Positions 28,156-36,616 are shown, numbered from the stretch's first letter. The stretch: DNA of 64,000 nucleotides from Georgenia ruanii (GCF_009193175.1 NZ_VUKE01000008.1:1-64000), one strand, 5' to 3'. The notes: generated from the sequence alone by a model not told the origin. Program-made: numbers and translations.

Positions 28156-29445
28156 GTGATGATGTGGCGTGACGGCGTGGTGCGGGGACTCGGGCGGGCG
28201 TGGGACGGGGCGGTCGAGCTCGACGTCGAGATCCGGGGCGGCGCACCGTCGGGCGCCTCCGCGGGAACGCCTGCCACGCCGTCGGGAGGCCCCACGGAAA
28301 CGCTCACCACGCCGTCGGGCGCTCCCGCGGAAGCGCTCACCACGCCGTCGGGCGCCCCCGCGGAAGCGCCTGCTCCGCTGGGCGCCGGCAGCCGGGTCCG
28401 CGCGCTGGCCTACCCCGAGCTGGTCGGCGTGCCCGCGCCGGGCGACCGGGTGACCCTGACCACCGCGGCGCTCGCCCGCGGCCTGGGGACCGGCGGCTAC
28501 GCCATGGTCGTCGCGCTGCCCGACCGGCTGCCGGCCGACCCGCCGCCCGCACCGGGCCACCTCGTCAAGGCGCGCTACACGCCGCTGCAGACCATGCTGC
28601 TGGGCGCCGACGAGCAGGAGTCGGCCCACCACGAGGTGCTGCGCGACGCCGACGACCTGGGTGGCATGCCCGTGGTCGTGGCCGACCTGCACTCGGCGCT
28701 GCCCGCGGTCGTCGCCGGGCTCCGCACGGTGTCGCCCGCGCTGCGCGTGGCCTATGTGATGACCGACGGCGGCGCGCTGCCGGCGTGGTTCTCCCGCACG
28801 CTGGCCGCTCTGCGGGAGGCCGGCTGGCTGGCCGGGTCGGTGACGGTGGGCCAGGCCTTCGGCGGCGACTTGGAGGCCGTGAGCCTGCACTCCGGCCTGC
28901 TCGCCGCCCGGCTGGTGCTCGGCGCCGACGTCGCGATCGTCGCGCAGGGGCCCGGCAACCTCGGCACCGGCACCCGGTGGGGCTTCTCCGGCACGGTCTG
29001 CGGGGACGCGGTCAACGCCATCGCCACGCTCGGCGGGGCGCCGGTGGCCTCGCTGCGCGTGTCCGGCGCCGACCCGCGGGACCGGCACCGGGGGGTGTCG
29101 CACCACTCCCTCACGGCCTACGGGCGGGTCGCGCTCGCGGCCGCGGATGTCGTGGTGCCGCGCTTCGACGCCGGCACCGACCTCGAGGCCGCGCTGCCGC
29201 CGGGCCTGACCGAGCGGGTCCGCGCGCAGGCGGCCACGCTCGCCGCCCCGGACGGGCGACACCGGCTGGTGGAGGTCTCCACCGCCGGCCTGGCCGACGG
29301 CCTCGCGGCCGCGCCGGTGCGGCTGTCCACCATGGGTCGCGGCCTGGACGAGGACCCGGCCGCCTTCCTTGCGGCCGGCGTCGCCGGCGTGCACGCCGCC
29401 CGCCTCGCCCGACCCGCGCACGCTCAGGCGTCACACGCCCGGTGA
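28156..29445 (+). CDS. DUF3866 family protein
   Basis: A 429-residue cytoplasmic protein of the actinobacterial DUF3866 family. The N-terminal strand-rich start is MMWRDGVVRGLGRAWDGAVELDVEI and the main domain contains YTPLQTMLLGADEQESAHHEVL, GGMPVVVADLHSALP and RVAYVMTDGGALPAWFSRTLAALREAGWLAGSVTVGQAFGGDLEAVSLHSGLLAARLVLGADVAIVAQGPGNLGTGTRWGFSG. Function unknown. The GTG at 28156 is followed by two in-frame ATGs (28159, 28162) and the true start among them is open. Residues 30-73 are a Pro/Thr/Ala linker made from a 33-base tandem repeat. It is divergent from the PrimPol gene. Confidence 0.85.
   Translation: MMMWRDGVVRGLGRAWDGAVELDVEIRGGAPSGASAGTPATPSGGPTETLTTPSGAPAEALTTPSGAPAEAPAPLGAGSRVRALAYPELVGVPAPGDRVTLTTAALARGLGTGGYAMVVALPDRLPADPPPAPGHLVKARYTPLQTMLLGADEQESAHHEVLRDADDLGGMPVVVADLHSALPAVVAGLRTVSPALRVAYVMTDGGALPAWFSRTLAALREAGWLAGSVTVGQAFGGDLEAVSLHSGLLAARLVLGADVAIVAQGPGNLGTGTRWGFSGTVCGDAVNAIATLGGAPVASLRVSGADPRDRHRGVSHHSLTAYGRVALAAADVVVPRFDAGTDLEAALPPGLTERVRAQAATLAAPDGRHRLVEVSTAGLADGLAAAPVRLSTMGRGLDEDPAAFLAAGVAGVHAARLARPAHAQASHAR
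28243..28374 (+). repeat. 33-base coding tandem repeat, four copies
   Basis: The GTCGGG core recurs at 28248, 28281, 28314 and 28347, exactly 33 bases apart, giving imperfect units of 11 residues (TPSGAPAEAxT pattern) inside the DUF3866 gene. Copies two to four are most alike. The frame is kept because 33 is a multiple of three. Confidence 0.9.
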
Positions 29446-29449
29446 CGCG

Positions 29450-29467
29450 GCACGCCTGACGGCGTGC
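29450..29467 (+). terminator. short hairpin after the DUF3866 gene
   Basis: GCACGCC (29450-29456) and GGCGTGC (29461-29467) form a perfect seven-base stem with a TGAC loop five bases after the stop codon. It lacks a T tract. It lies between convergent genes. Confidence 0.35.
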
Positions 29468-29606
29468 TGGTGGCCCCGACACCCGTGACCGAAGAGAAAG
29501 TCCGGGGTGGGCGAGTTCTCGTGGTCGTCATGTCCGTACGTGCTTTTCGGTCAAGCGCGGCGCGGCGCACGACGGCTGGCGCCTCGCGCCCAAGGGAAGA
29601 ACCGCG

Positions 29607-30056
29607 CTAGGGCTGCGGCTCGTGCAGGGCGACCAGCGTCGCCAGGCGGCGCGACTCCTCGACCGCGCGGGCGCCGTCGGCCCGTTGGATCGCCATCACG
29701 GCGAGCGTGTCGCCGTCGGAGAGGTCCAGCTGCACCCACGGGCTCCCCGCCCCGAACGTCACGCCCACGATCTCGGCCCACTCCACCGAGCGCGTGTAGA
29801 TGAAGTTGCGCACCGTCAGGCCCTGCTCGCCGGGCACCGCGCGGACCGCCCCCTGCCGCCACAGCAGCCACAGCACGCCCAGCGCGAACACCGCGGTCCC
29901 CACCTCGTCGGCGGGACCGAAGGTGACGCCCGGCATCTGCGGCACGAGCACCATGATGAGCACGGCGCCGACGGCGGTGAGCACCCCTAGGACGAAGGAG
30001 ACCCTGCGGGCCGCCCGGGGGCGGAAGGGCCGGTGGAGCTCCTCAGCAGTGGTCAC
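29607..30056 (-). CDS. PH-domain membrane protein
   Basis: A 149-residue protein with a basic N-terminus, two hydrophobic segments (RVSFVLGVLTAVGAVLIMVLVPQM and VGTAVFALGVLWLLWRQG) and a C-terminal bacterial PH-like domain (EQGLTVRNFIYTRSVEWAEIVGVTFGAGSPWVQLDLSDGDTLAVMAIQRADG). The PH module probably faces the cytoplasm. Such proteins are often encoded just downstream of hisG in actinobacteria, with no known role. GTG 30056 starts one base after the hisG stop, so it belongs to the same transcript. Confidence 0.85.
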   Translation of the reverse strand: MTTAEELHRPFRPRAARRVSFVLGVLTAVGAVLIMVLVPQMPGVTFGPADEVGTAVFALGVLWLLWRQGAVRAVPGEQGLTVRNFIYTRSVEWAEIVGVTFGAGSPWVQLDLSDGDTLAVMAIQRADGARAVEESRRLATLVALHEPQP

Positions 30057-30057
30057 G

Positions 30058-30903
30058 TCAGAGGCGGCAGGCGTGGATCGAGGTCACCAGGATGGCCCGG
30101 GCGCCGACGTCGTACAGCTCGTCCATGACCTGATTCGTCGACTCCTTGCGCACCATCGCCCGCACCGCCACCCACTCGCCGTTCTGCAGTGGCGAGACGG
30201 TGGGCGACTCCAGCCCGGGGGTGATGCGCATGGCGTCGTCCATGTGGGCGACCGGCACGTCGTAGTCCATGAGCACGTACTGGCGGGCCACGAGCACCCC
30301 GTGCAGCCGGCGGTCGAGGATGTGCACCCCCGGCGCCGCCTCCCGGTCGGCCGGGCGGATGAGCACCGCCTCGGACTGCAGGATCGGCTCGCCGAAGGTC
30401 TCGAGCCCGGCGGCGCGCAGCGTGGTCCCGGTCTCGACGACGTCGGCCACGAGGTCGGCCACGCCCAGCTGGACGGAGGATTCCACGGCGCCGTCGAGGT
30501 GGACCACCGTGGCGTCGACCCCCCGCGCGGCGAGGTAGTCGGCCACGAGCACGTCGTAGCTGGTGGCCACCCGCTTGCCGTGCACCTGCTCGAGGGAGGT
30601 GATCCGCCCGGTGGGCGCGGCGAAGCGGAAGGTGGAGCGGGCGAAGCCGAGGGGGCGGTGCTCGACGGCCTCCGCGTGGGAGTCCAGGAGCAGGTCACGC
30701 CCGGTGATGCCGGCGTCGACGGTGCCGGCGCCGACATAGACGGCGATGTCCCGCGGGCGCAGGAAGAAGAACTCCACGTCGTTGGCGGGATCGGCGAGGA
30801 CCAGCTCGCGGCTGTTGCGCAGCGAGCGGTAGCCCGCCTCGGCGAGCATCTGGGCGGCGGGCTCGGACAGGGAGCCCTTGTTGGGGACGGCGATGCGCAG
30901 CAC
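30058..30903 (-). CDS. hisG: ATP phosphoribosyltransferase (long form)
   Basis: A 281-residue enzyme for the first step of histidine synthesis, of the long HisG class with a C-terminal ACT-like regulatory domain, so no HisZ is needed. Conserved parts are [93 protein letters not shown] (PRPP-binding loop) and the C-terminal [24 protein letters not shown] 30903 follows hisE by 21 bases. In this window it is the fourth gene after an FMN riboswitch, which is unusual for hisG. Confidence 0.96.
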   Translation of the reverse strand: MLRIAVPNKGSLSEPAAQMLAEAGYRSLRNSRELVLADPANDVEFFFLRPRDIAVYVGAGTVDAGITGRDLLLDSHAEAVEHRPLGFARSTFRFAAPTGRITSLEQVHGKRVATSYDVLVADYLAARGVDATVVHLDGAVESSVQLGVADLVADVVETGTTLRAAGLETFGEPILQSEAVLIRPADREAAPGVHILDRRLHGVLVARQYVLMDYDVPVAHMDDAMRITPGLESPTVSPLQNGEWVAVRAMVRKESTNQVMDELYDVGARAILVTSIHACRL

Positions 30904-30924
30904 GGTGCTCTTTCGGGTCGGGGC

Positions 30925-31188
30925 TCAGAGGTGGCGGTAGACGTCGTCGAGCGTGAGCCCGCGAGCGATCATCATGACCTGCAGGTGGTAGAGGAGCTGG
31001 CTGATCTCCTCGGCGGCGGCCTCGTCGCTCTCGTGCTCGGCGGCCATCCACACCTCCGCCGCCTCCTCGACCACCTTCTTGCCGATGGCATGGATGCCCG
31101 CATCCAGCTCCGCGACGGTCCCGGACCCCTCGGGACGGGTGGCTGCCTTGTGCTGCAGCTCGGCGAAGAGCTGGTCGAAGGATTTCAC
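30925..31188 (-). CDS. hisE: phosphoribosyl-ATP pyrophosphatase
   Basis: An 87-residue MazG-fold hydrolase for the second histidine step. It has [74 protein letters not shown], in which the two EExxE-type metal motifs are [10 protein letters not shown] and [11 protein letters not shown] prefer GTG 31188 because AAGG lies eight bases upstream; an in-frame GTG at 31197 is possible and would begin two bases after the binding-protein stop. The near-zero gap from the RibY-like gene (stop 31199) indicates one transcript. Confidence 0.93.
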   Translation of the reverse strand: MKSFDQLFAELQHKAATRPEGSGTVAELDAGIHAIGKKVVEEAAEVWMAAEHESDEAAAEEISQLLYHLQVMMIARGLTLDDVYRHL

Positions 31189-31198
31189 GGCCCTCACC

Positions 31199-32242
31199 TT
31201 AGTTGGTGGCGCCGGTCAGGAACTCCTGCGTCCAGGCCTGGGCCGGGTCGACCTGCCCCTGGAGCAGCTTGCGGTCGGCCATGAACGTGGCCATCGCGGC
31301 CCAGGTGTCGCCGTTCTGGGCGCCGGGTGTGCCGCCCGCCTCGTACAGCGGGATGGTCGCCTCGAGGGTGGACAGGGCGGCCTTCTGCCGGTCCGGACGG
31401 GCCAGGTCCGGCACGTACGCGGCCGAGGTCTTCACGGCCGCCTCGGGGTCGGCGGCGACGTCCTTCACCCCGCGCAGGGTCGCCTCGACGACCGCCCGGA
31501 CGTCCTCCGGTCGGTCGGCGGCGGTCGCGTCGAGCACGCCGAGCCCGATCCCGACGAGGGGCAGGCCGCTCGGCCCGTCGGGGATCTCGATGGTGCGCAC
31601 CTTCATGCCGGCGGTGGCGAAGTTCACCGCGTCGTTGTTGACGAAGCCCATGACGGCGTCGACGTGCCCGGCGGTCAGCGCCGCCTGCTGGGTGAAGCCG
31701 ATGTGCTGGACCTCCACGTCGCCCTCGGTCAGCCCCGCGGCGTCGAGCATCGCGAGCAGGCCGAAGTAGGTCTCCCCGAACGGGCCGGGGATGCCGATCT
31801 TCTTGCCCCGCAGGTCGGCCGCGCTCTGGATCGGCGAGTCCTCGGGGACGATGAGCACCACCGGGTAGTGCTGGTAGAGCGTGGCGACGTCCTTGAGCGG
31901 CACCCCCTGGGAGCGGGCCTGGAGCATCTCGTCGCCGCCGGCCACGACGACGTCCTCCTCCCCCGCGCCCACCGCGGTGAACAGCCCCTCGCTCTGGCCG
32001 TGGTGGCGCAGCGTGACGTCCACGCCGGCGTCCGCGTAGTAGCCCTTCTCCGCCGCGACGTAGAAGGGGGCGAACTGGATGTCCGGCACGTAGGTCAGGC
32101 CTACCGTCATGTGGTCCTTGCCCGCCGAGGACCCGGTCGCGCCCGACGGCGACGCACCCGTCTTGGACGGGCCGGCGCAGGCGGCGAGCAGCAGGCCGGC
32201 CGCAACGGCTCCGGCGGCGAGGGCGCGACGGGTGAAGGTCAT
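31199..32242 (-). CDS. ribY: lipoprotein substrate-binding protein, RibY/ThiY-like
   Basis: A 347-residue NMT1/ThiY-type binding protein with a lipoprotein signal ([20 protein letters not shown]; the lipidated Cys follows LLAA) and a Ser/Thr/Gly linker. The N-lobe begins [36 protein letters not shown], typical of riboflavin/pyrimidine-precursor binding proteins. Because it follows an FMN riboswitch and a permease, RibY of the RibXY riboflavin system is the best reading. Pyrimidine-type thiamin precursors or another heterocycle are alternatives. It is anchored outside the cell and hands substrate to the upstream-encoded permease. Confidence 0.75.
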   Translation of the reverse strand: MTFTRRALAAGAVAAGLLLAACAGPSKTGASPSGATGSSAGKDHMTVGLTYVPDIQFAPFYVAAEKGYYADAGVDVTLRHHGQSEGLFTAVGAGEEDVVVAGGDEMLQARSQGVPLKDVATLYQHYPVVLIVPEDSPIQSAADLRGKKIGIPGPFGETYFGLLAMLDAAGLTEGDVEVQHIGFTQQAALTAGHVDAVMGFVNNDAVNFATAGMKVRTIEIPDGPSGLPLVGIGLGVLDATAADRPEDVRAVVEATLRGVKDVAADPEAAVKTSAAYVPDLARPDRQKAALSTLEATIPLYEAGGTPGAQNGDTWAAMATFMADRKLLQGQVDPAQAWTQEFLTGATN

Positions 32243-32320
32243 CGAAAAACTCCTGATCGTGGGGTGGGGCGGGTCTAGGACGGCAGGTGGGTGGGCAGGT
32301 GGGTGGGCCGGCGCCGGTGC

Positions 32321-33202
32321 TCAGCGGCGGGCGAGGCGACGTTCGACGGCGGTGAGCAGCCCGTAGATCGTCATCGCCAGCGCGCACAGCACCACGAGGG
32401 CCGCGAACAGGCCGGTGGTGTCGGCGGACTGGCCGTGGATGGACAGCAAGGTGCCCAGCCCGTTGCCGCCCATGACGAACTCGCCGACCACCGCGCCCGT
32501 GACGGAGAGGGTGAAGCCGTTGCGCACGCCGGTCAGCACGCTGGGCAGCGCCAGCGGTCCGGCGATGTGCCGCAGCAGCTGCCAGCGGCCGGCGCCGTCG
32601 AGCCGGGCGGCGTCGACGACGTCACGGTCCAGGGTCCGCAGGCCGTGCACGGTGGCCAGGAGGATCGGGAAGAAGACGAGCAGCGCGCACAGGACCGTGA
32701 TGGGGACCAGCCCGTAGCCCACCCAGATGACCAGCAACGGCGCGATGGCGACGGCGGGGATGGCCTGGGAGGCGGCGATGTACGGGGACAGGGCGGCGTC
32801 GGCCACGCGGCTGCGGAAGACGAGGTAGCCCAGCGGCAGCGCGACGACGGCCCCGAGGGCGCAGCCGGCCGCGGCCTCGGTGAGGGTGGGGCGCACGTAG
32901 GTGAGCAGCCCGCCACCGGTGAGGTCCTCCCACAGCCGCTGGGCGATCGCGGAGGGCGCGGGCAGGAAGAACGGGTCGATCGTGCCGGCCGCGGTGGCGC
33001 CCTGCCACAGGGCGAGCACGACCACGCCGAGGCCGAGGGCCGCCGCCCAGGGCCGCGCGAGCGGGTCGGCGGGACGACGACGACGCGGCCCCTGCGGCGA
33101 TCCCGCGACGGCGGGCCCCCCGGCGTTCGCGGGCGGGGCTGCCGCGCCCACGCTCGGGGCGCGCGGCGTCGTCCGCGCGGCACCTGGGGCCTGCGTGCTC
33201 AT
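32321..33202 (-). CDS. ribX: ABC permease, RibX/ThiX-like
   Basis: A 293-residue permease with a disordered Pro/Ala/Arg N-terminus (about 55 residues) and six or so membrane helices from WAAALGLGVVVLALW onward. The EAA-type ATPase-contact loop is DAARLDGAGRWQLLRHIAGPLALPS, so it needs an ATPase, yet none is encoded in this operon. ATG 33202 has GGGAGGA six bases upstream; a longer GTG-type start at 33286 lies inside the riboswitch platform and was rejected. It is the first gene after the second FMN riboswitch, which points to riboflavin (RibX), with some doubt about substrate. Confidence 0.78.
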   Translation of the reverse strand: MSTQAPGAARTTPRAPSVGAAAPPANAGGPAVAGSPQGPRRRRPADPLARPWAAALGLGVVVLALWQGATAAGTIDPFFLPAPSAIAQRLWEDLTGGGLLTYVRPTLTEAAAGCALGAVVALPLGYLVFRSRVADAALSPYIAASQAIPAVAIAPLLVIWVGYGLVPITVLCALLVFFPILLATVHGLRTLDRDVVDAARLDGAGRWQLLRHIAGPLALPSVLTGVRNGFTLSVTGAVVGEFVMGGNGLGTLLSIHGQSADTTGLFAALVVLCALAMTIYGLLTAVERRLARR

Positions 33203-33298
33203 CTGCGTCCTCCCGGTCCGGTTCACGTGGACCGGGGACGACGGACCGGTCGACGGCGGAGCCGTCGCCCGAGCCTCGGCACGCACCAGGTGCGCACC

Positions 33299-33425
33299 GC
33301 GTGCTTCCTCCCATCCGGACTTTCACCGTCGGTCCTGGAGTTCCACCAGGTCAACCGGCACCCGAGGGTGCGCGGCTCGCGGACTGTCACCGCCGGTTCG
33401 GACTTACACCGACCCCGGAGCACGT
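33299..33425 (-). promoter_or_regulatory. second FMN riboswitch, before the RibXY-like genes
   Basis: On the minus strand it carries the RFN blocks GGGGTCGGTGTAAGTCC, CCGGCGGTGACAGTCCGCG, GGTGGAACTCCAGGACC, GACGGTGAAAGTCCGGATG and GGGAGGAAGCACGC. The P1 stem joins AGCACGT (33419-33425) with GCGTGCT (33299-33305). It is nearly identical in its core to the rib-operon copy and differs in the variable P-arm (33358-33378). Between it and the ribX start, CGGTCC and GGACCG can form a stem next to the GGGAGGA ribosome site, so translational sequestration is plausible. Confidence 0.95.
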
Positions 33426-33511
33426 GCTTGCTACGCGGGCATCGTACCCCGACGCCCGCGTGCCCCGCGCAGACGCGCCGTGCGCTGCCTGTCGGCCCCT
33501 CGGGCACGGGT

Positions 33512-33538
33512 GGGCGCCGGACGGTAATGCCGGCGCCC
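33512..33538. repeat. nine-base inverted repeat in the divergent promoter region
   Basis: GGGCGCCGG (33512-33520) and CCGGCGCCC (33530-33538) are perfect reverse complements around nine bases. It lies between the FMN riboswitch (about 90 bases away) and the plus-strand promoter. It could be an operator for the minus-strand operon; nothing identifies its protein. Confidence 0.6.
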
Positions 33539-33591
33539 CGCCGCCTTCAGCGTGGTGCGGGGCAACAGTTGGATAACGGACCGCGCCGTGC

Positions 33592-33621
33592 TTGACGTGT
33601 GACGGAGGTCCCTCTTAGGTT
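33592..33621 (+). promoter_or_regulatory. candidate promoter of the aromatic-uptake operon
   Basis: TTGACG at 33592-33597 and TTAGGT at 33615-33620 (or TAGGTT one base on) are 17-18 bases apart, a reasonable housekeeping-type promoter for a GC-rich actinobacterium. The first palindrome of the double operator overlaps the -10, so a bound regulator could block or aid RNA polymerase. The implied leader is about 330 bases. Confidence 0.5.
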
Positions 33622-33652
33622 CTGCATGCGAACCACAGTTCCACATGAGAAC
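33619..33652 (+). promoter_or_regulatory. double palindrome, candidate IclR-family operator
   Basis: Two 15-base palindromes follow each other: GTTC-N7-GAAC at 33619-33633 and again at 33638-33652, with four bases between, so the repeat period is 19 bases, close to two helix turns. The spacer in both contains CATG. They lie at and just after the putative -10. Paired half-sites on one face fit a dimer-of-dimers, as IclR-family regulators of aromatic catabolism bind. The only regulator gene in the operon is the IclR-type gene at 38666. Confidence 0.65.
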
Positions 33653-33960
33653 AACCGGATCGACGACGATCGGCCGGGTCCAGCAGCACCGTCGACGCAG
33701 GACCCGCTCCGAGGGTCACACCCCCGGCCCTGACGTGCCCGCTTCACCGACGAGACGACACGCCCCACACCGTACGACCAGCCCGACATCGCACCCCGCA
33801 GAACCGCCGAAGACATCAGCACCGCCGCCCGTCGGCGCCCGCGGACACCCCCGCGGACGCACCTCGCGCGGCGGCTGCCGCGACACGCCCGGGAGCGCCC
33901 GGGGTGGCGGCGGCTCGCCCCCGCCCTCGCTCCTCTTCCCTCTGACAGAAGGACGAATCC
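33653..33960 (+). other. 308-base GC-rich leader before the binding-protein gene
   Basis: No protein-like frame is present. It contains several small inverted repeats: CCGCGG...CCCCGCGG around 33839-33857, and an extended imperfect pair GGAGCG (near 33891) with CGCTCC (near 33927) just before the start codon. The long untranslated leader hints at a second layer of control, but no known riboswitch was recognised. Confidence 0.5.
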
Positions 33961-34953
33961 ATGAGAACCCGACGCCTTCCCCTCACGCTGGCCCTGGCCG
34001 GCGCGCTCATGCTCACCGCGGCCTGCGGTGGCGGCTCCGGCGACGGCGCCAGCCCCTCCGCCGGAGCGAGCGGCAGCGGCGCCTCGGGCGAGATGACCTC
34101 CATCAAGGTCGGCGTGCTGCCCATCGTCGACACGGCGGCGATCTGGCTCGGCAAGGACAAGGGCATCTTCGAGCAGCACGGCCTGGACGTCACCCTCGAG
34201 GTAGCCCAGGGTGGCGCGGCCGTGGTGCCCGCCGTCGTCGCCGGGGAGTACCAGTTCGGCTTCTCCAACGTCACTTCCCTCATCGTCGCGGCGAGCAAGG
34301 GGCTGCCGCTTCAGATCGTGGCGCCGGGCAACTTCTCCACTGGCGACACCAAGGCCGACATCGGCGCGGTCGTCACGAAGTCCGACTCCGGCATCACCTC
34401 CCCCGCCGATCTGGCCGGCAAGACCGTCGCCGTCAACACGCTGAACAACATCGGCACCGTGACCGTCAGCGAGGTCGTCGAGCAGGCCGGAGGCGACCCG
34501 TCCACCATCAAGTTCGTCGAGATGGGCTTCCCGGACATGCCCGCCGCCCTCTCCAGCGGGCGGGTCGACGCCGCGTGGGTCCTCGAGCCCTTCCTCACCA
34601 TCGCGAAGAACCAGGGCGCCACGGTCGTGACCTCCAACTTCGCCGAGGTCGACCCCAAGATGCAGATCGCGGCGTACTTCACCACCAAGCAGTACGCCCA
34701 GACGGAGCCGGACACCACCAAGGCGTTCACCGACGCCATGACGGAGTCCCTCGACTACGCCGAGGCCCACCCGGACGAGGCCCGCGCCATCCTCAGCACC
34801 TACACCGAGATCGACCCCGAGGTGCAGAAGGCGATGACCATGCCGAAGTTCTCCAGCCAGACCAACACCGACAGCCTCCAGCAGATGGCCGACCTGGCCC
34901 TTAAGTACAAGGTCGTCGACAAGAAGGTCGACACCGCGGAGCTGCTGCCGTGA
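33961..34953 (+). CDS. lipoprotein substrate-binding protein of an SsuA/NMT1-type ABC transporter
   Basis: A 330-residue lipoprotein with signal peptide RRLPLTLALAGALMLTAACGG (lipidated Cys), a Gly/Ser/Ala linker and an NMT1-like domain. That domain starts IKVGVLPIVDTAAIWLGKDKGIFEQHGLDVTLEVAQGG, with FGFSNVTSLIVAASKGLPLQIVAPG and GKTVAVNTLNNIGTVTVSEVVEQAGG. The family binds taurine, sulphonates, nitrate, pyrimidine precursors and aromatic acids. The linked 4-hydroxybenzoate monooxygenase points to an aromatic acid here (inference). ATG 33961 has GAAGGACG upstream. It is the first gene of a tightly overlapping seven-gene operon. Confidence 0.85.
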   Translation: MRTRRLPLTLALAGALMLTAACGGGSGDGASPSAGASGSGASGEMTSIKVGVLPIVDTAAIWLGKDKGIFEQHGLDVTLEVAQGGAAVVPAVVAGEYQFGFSNVTSLIVAASKGLPLQIVAPGNFSTGDTKADIGAVVTKSDSGITSPADLAGKTVAVNTLNNIGTVTVSEVVEQAGGDPSTIKFVEMGFPDMPAALSSGRVDAAWVLEPFLTIAKNQGATVVTSNFAEVDPKMQIAAYFTTKQYAQTEPDTTKAFTDAMTESLDYAEAHPDEARAILSTYTEIDPEVQKAMTMPKFSSQTNTDSLQQMADLALKYKVVDKKVDTAELLP

Positions 34954-35786
34954 GTGCCGTGACCGCTGCTCCCGCGACCCGGGCGGCGGCCCCCGCCCGG
35001 CGGCGTCCGCGCCGCCGGGGCGGCAAGGCCCTGCTCGGCCTGGCGGGCATCCTCACGGTGGTGGTGCTCATCCAGCTGCTGCCGAGCCTGGGGGTGGTGG
35101 ACCCGCGGTTCCTGCCGCCCTTCTCGGAGATGTTCACCGCCCTGGTCGAGCGGGTGCAGACGCCGGAGTTCTGGACGGCGTTCCGCCAGACGCTGACCAC
35201 GTGGGCCCTCGGCCTGGCCATCGCGATGGTGGCCGGGGTGGTCGCGGGCATCGTGATCGGCTCGGTGCCGTTCCTGCGCGAGGCGACCGCCTCGACGATC
35301 GAGTTCCTCCGGCCGATCCCGTCGGTGGCGCTGATCCCGCTGGCGGTGCTGCTCTACGGCACCGGCATGCAGGCCACGCTGCTGCTGGTGGTCTACGCCT
35401 CGTTCTGGCAGGTGCTGGTCCAGGTGCTCTACGGCGTCCAGGACGTCGACCCGGTCGCGCGGGACACCGCGCGTTCCTACCGCTTCCGCGCCCTGACCCA
35501 GGCGCGCACGGTGACCTGGCCGACGGCGCTGCCCTACGTCGTCACCGGCTTCCGGCTGGCGGCCACGGTGGCGCTGATCCTGACCATCACCGGCGAGCTG
35601 ATCATCGGCACCCCCGGGCTGGGCAAGCTGCTCGCCGTGGCCCAGCAGTCCGGCGCGGTGGCCTCGATGTACGCCCTGGTCATCGTCACCGGCCTGCTCG
35701 GCGTCGCGGTGAACCTCTTCGCCCGCCTCGTCGAGCGGCGCATCCTGCGCTGGCACCCCTCCGTCCGTCGGGAGACCGCCTCATGA
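34950..35786 (+). CDS. ABC transporter permease (SsuC/ThiX type), first of two
   Basis: A 278-residue permease with about six helices. After a basic Ala/Arg N-terminus come LLGLAGILTVVVLIQLLPSLGVVD and AFRQTLTTWALGLAIAMVAGVVAGIVIG. The EAA-type loop is VARDTARSYRFRALTQARTVTWPTALPYVVTG. GTG 34950 overlaps the binding-protein stop by four bases (GTGA). Two distinct permease genes in one operon imply a heterodimeric membrane channel, which is less usual than the homodimer of SsuC-type systems. Confidence 0.88.
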   Translation: MSAVTAAPATRAAAPARRRPRRRGGKALLGLAGILTVVVLIQLLPSLGVVDPRFLPPFSEMFTALVERVQTPEFWTAFRQTLTTWALGLAIAMVAGVVAGIVIGSVPFLREATASTIEFLRPIPSVALIPLAVLLYGTGMQATLLLVVYASFWQVLVQVLYGVQDVDPVARDTARSYRFRALTQARTVTWPTALPYVVTGFRLAATVALILTITGELIIGTPGLGKLLAVAQQSGAVASMYALVIVTGLLGVAVNLFARLVERRILRWHPSVRRETAS

Positions 35787-36616
35787 CCGCCACCCCCGCT
35801 GCGACCCCCGCCACGGCCGCCCCGCGCCGCCGCCGCGGCAGCTCCCTGCTGCGCCGGGTCCTCATGGCCCTCGGCCTGCCGGTCATCCTGCTCGCCATCT
35901 GGTGGGTGGCCTCGGCCGGCTCGGAGAGCTTCTTCTTCCCACCGCTGCGCGAGATTCTTGCCACCTTCCCCGCCACCTGGTTCGAGGGCCGGATCACCGC
36001 CGAGGTGCTCCCGTCCCTCATGCGCCTGGTCATGGGCTACCTCATCGCCCTGGTCCTCGGGGTGGGGATGGGCACCGCGATCGGCCTGTCCCCGCGGCTG
36101 CGGGCCTTCGCCGAGCCGGCGCTGGAGTTCTTCCGGGCGATCCCGCCGCCGGTGATGATCCCGATCATCATGCTGTTCCTGGGCATCTTCACCACCATGA
36201 AGGTCTTCGTCATCGCCACCGGGGCGGTGTGGCCGATCCTGCTCAACACCGTCGAGGGGGTGCGCGGGGTCGACGACGTCCTGCGCGACACCTCCAGCGT
36301 GTACCGGCTGCGCCCGGCGACGAAGCTGCGCACCCTGGTGCTGCGCGGGGCCTCCCCGCAGATCGTCACCGGCGCCCGCCAGGCGCTGTCCATCGCGATC
36401 ATCCTGATGGTCATCTCCGAGATGTTCGCCGCGTCCAACGGGCTCGGCTTCACCATCGTGCAGTTCCAGCGGTCCTTCGCGATCCCCGAGATGTGGACCG
36501 GCATCATCCTGCTCGGCCTCGTCGGCGTCGTCCTGTCCCTGATCTTCCGCGCCATCGAGCGCCCCGTGCTGGCCTGGTACACGGGCCTGCGCCAGTCCCA
36601 GCGAGGAGGCAACTGA
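35783..36616 (+). CDS. ABC transporter permease, second of two
   Basis: A 277-residue permease. The first helix is VLMALGLPVILLAIWWVASAG, then SLMRLVMGYLIALVLGVGMGTAIGL, FFRAIPPPVMIPIIMLFLGI and an EAA-type loop (VLRDTSSVYRLRPATKLRTLVLRGASPQIVTG). ATG 35783 overlaps the first permease by four bases. Its sequence is clearly different from that of the first permease, so the pair is not a fresh duplication. It is followed at once by the ATPase gene. Confidence 0.88.
   Translation: MTATPAATPATAAPRRRRGSSLLRRVLMALGLPVILLAIWWVASAGSESFFFPPLREILATFPATWFEGRITAEVLPSLMRLVMGYLIALVLGVGMGTAIGLSPRLRAFAEPALEFFRAIPPPVMIPIIMLFLGIFTTMKVFVIATGAVWPILLNTVEGVRGVDDVLRDTSSVYRLRPATKLRTLVLRGASPQIVTGARQALSIAIILMVISEMFAASNGLGFTIVQFQRSFAIPEMWTGIILLGLVGVVLSLIFRAIERPVLAWYTGLRQSQRGGN

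Noticed and set aside
33299-33425. FMN riboswitch controlling the plus-strand importer operon
   Set aside because: The aptamer reads only on the minus strand and lies upstream of ribX, not of the plus-strand genes.
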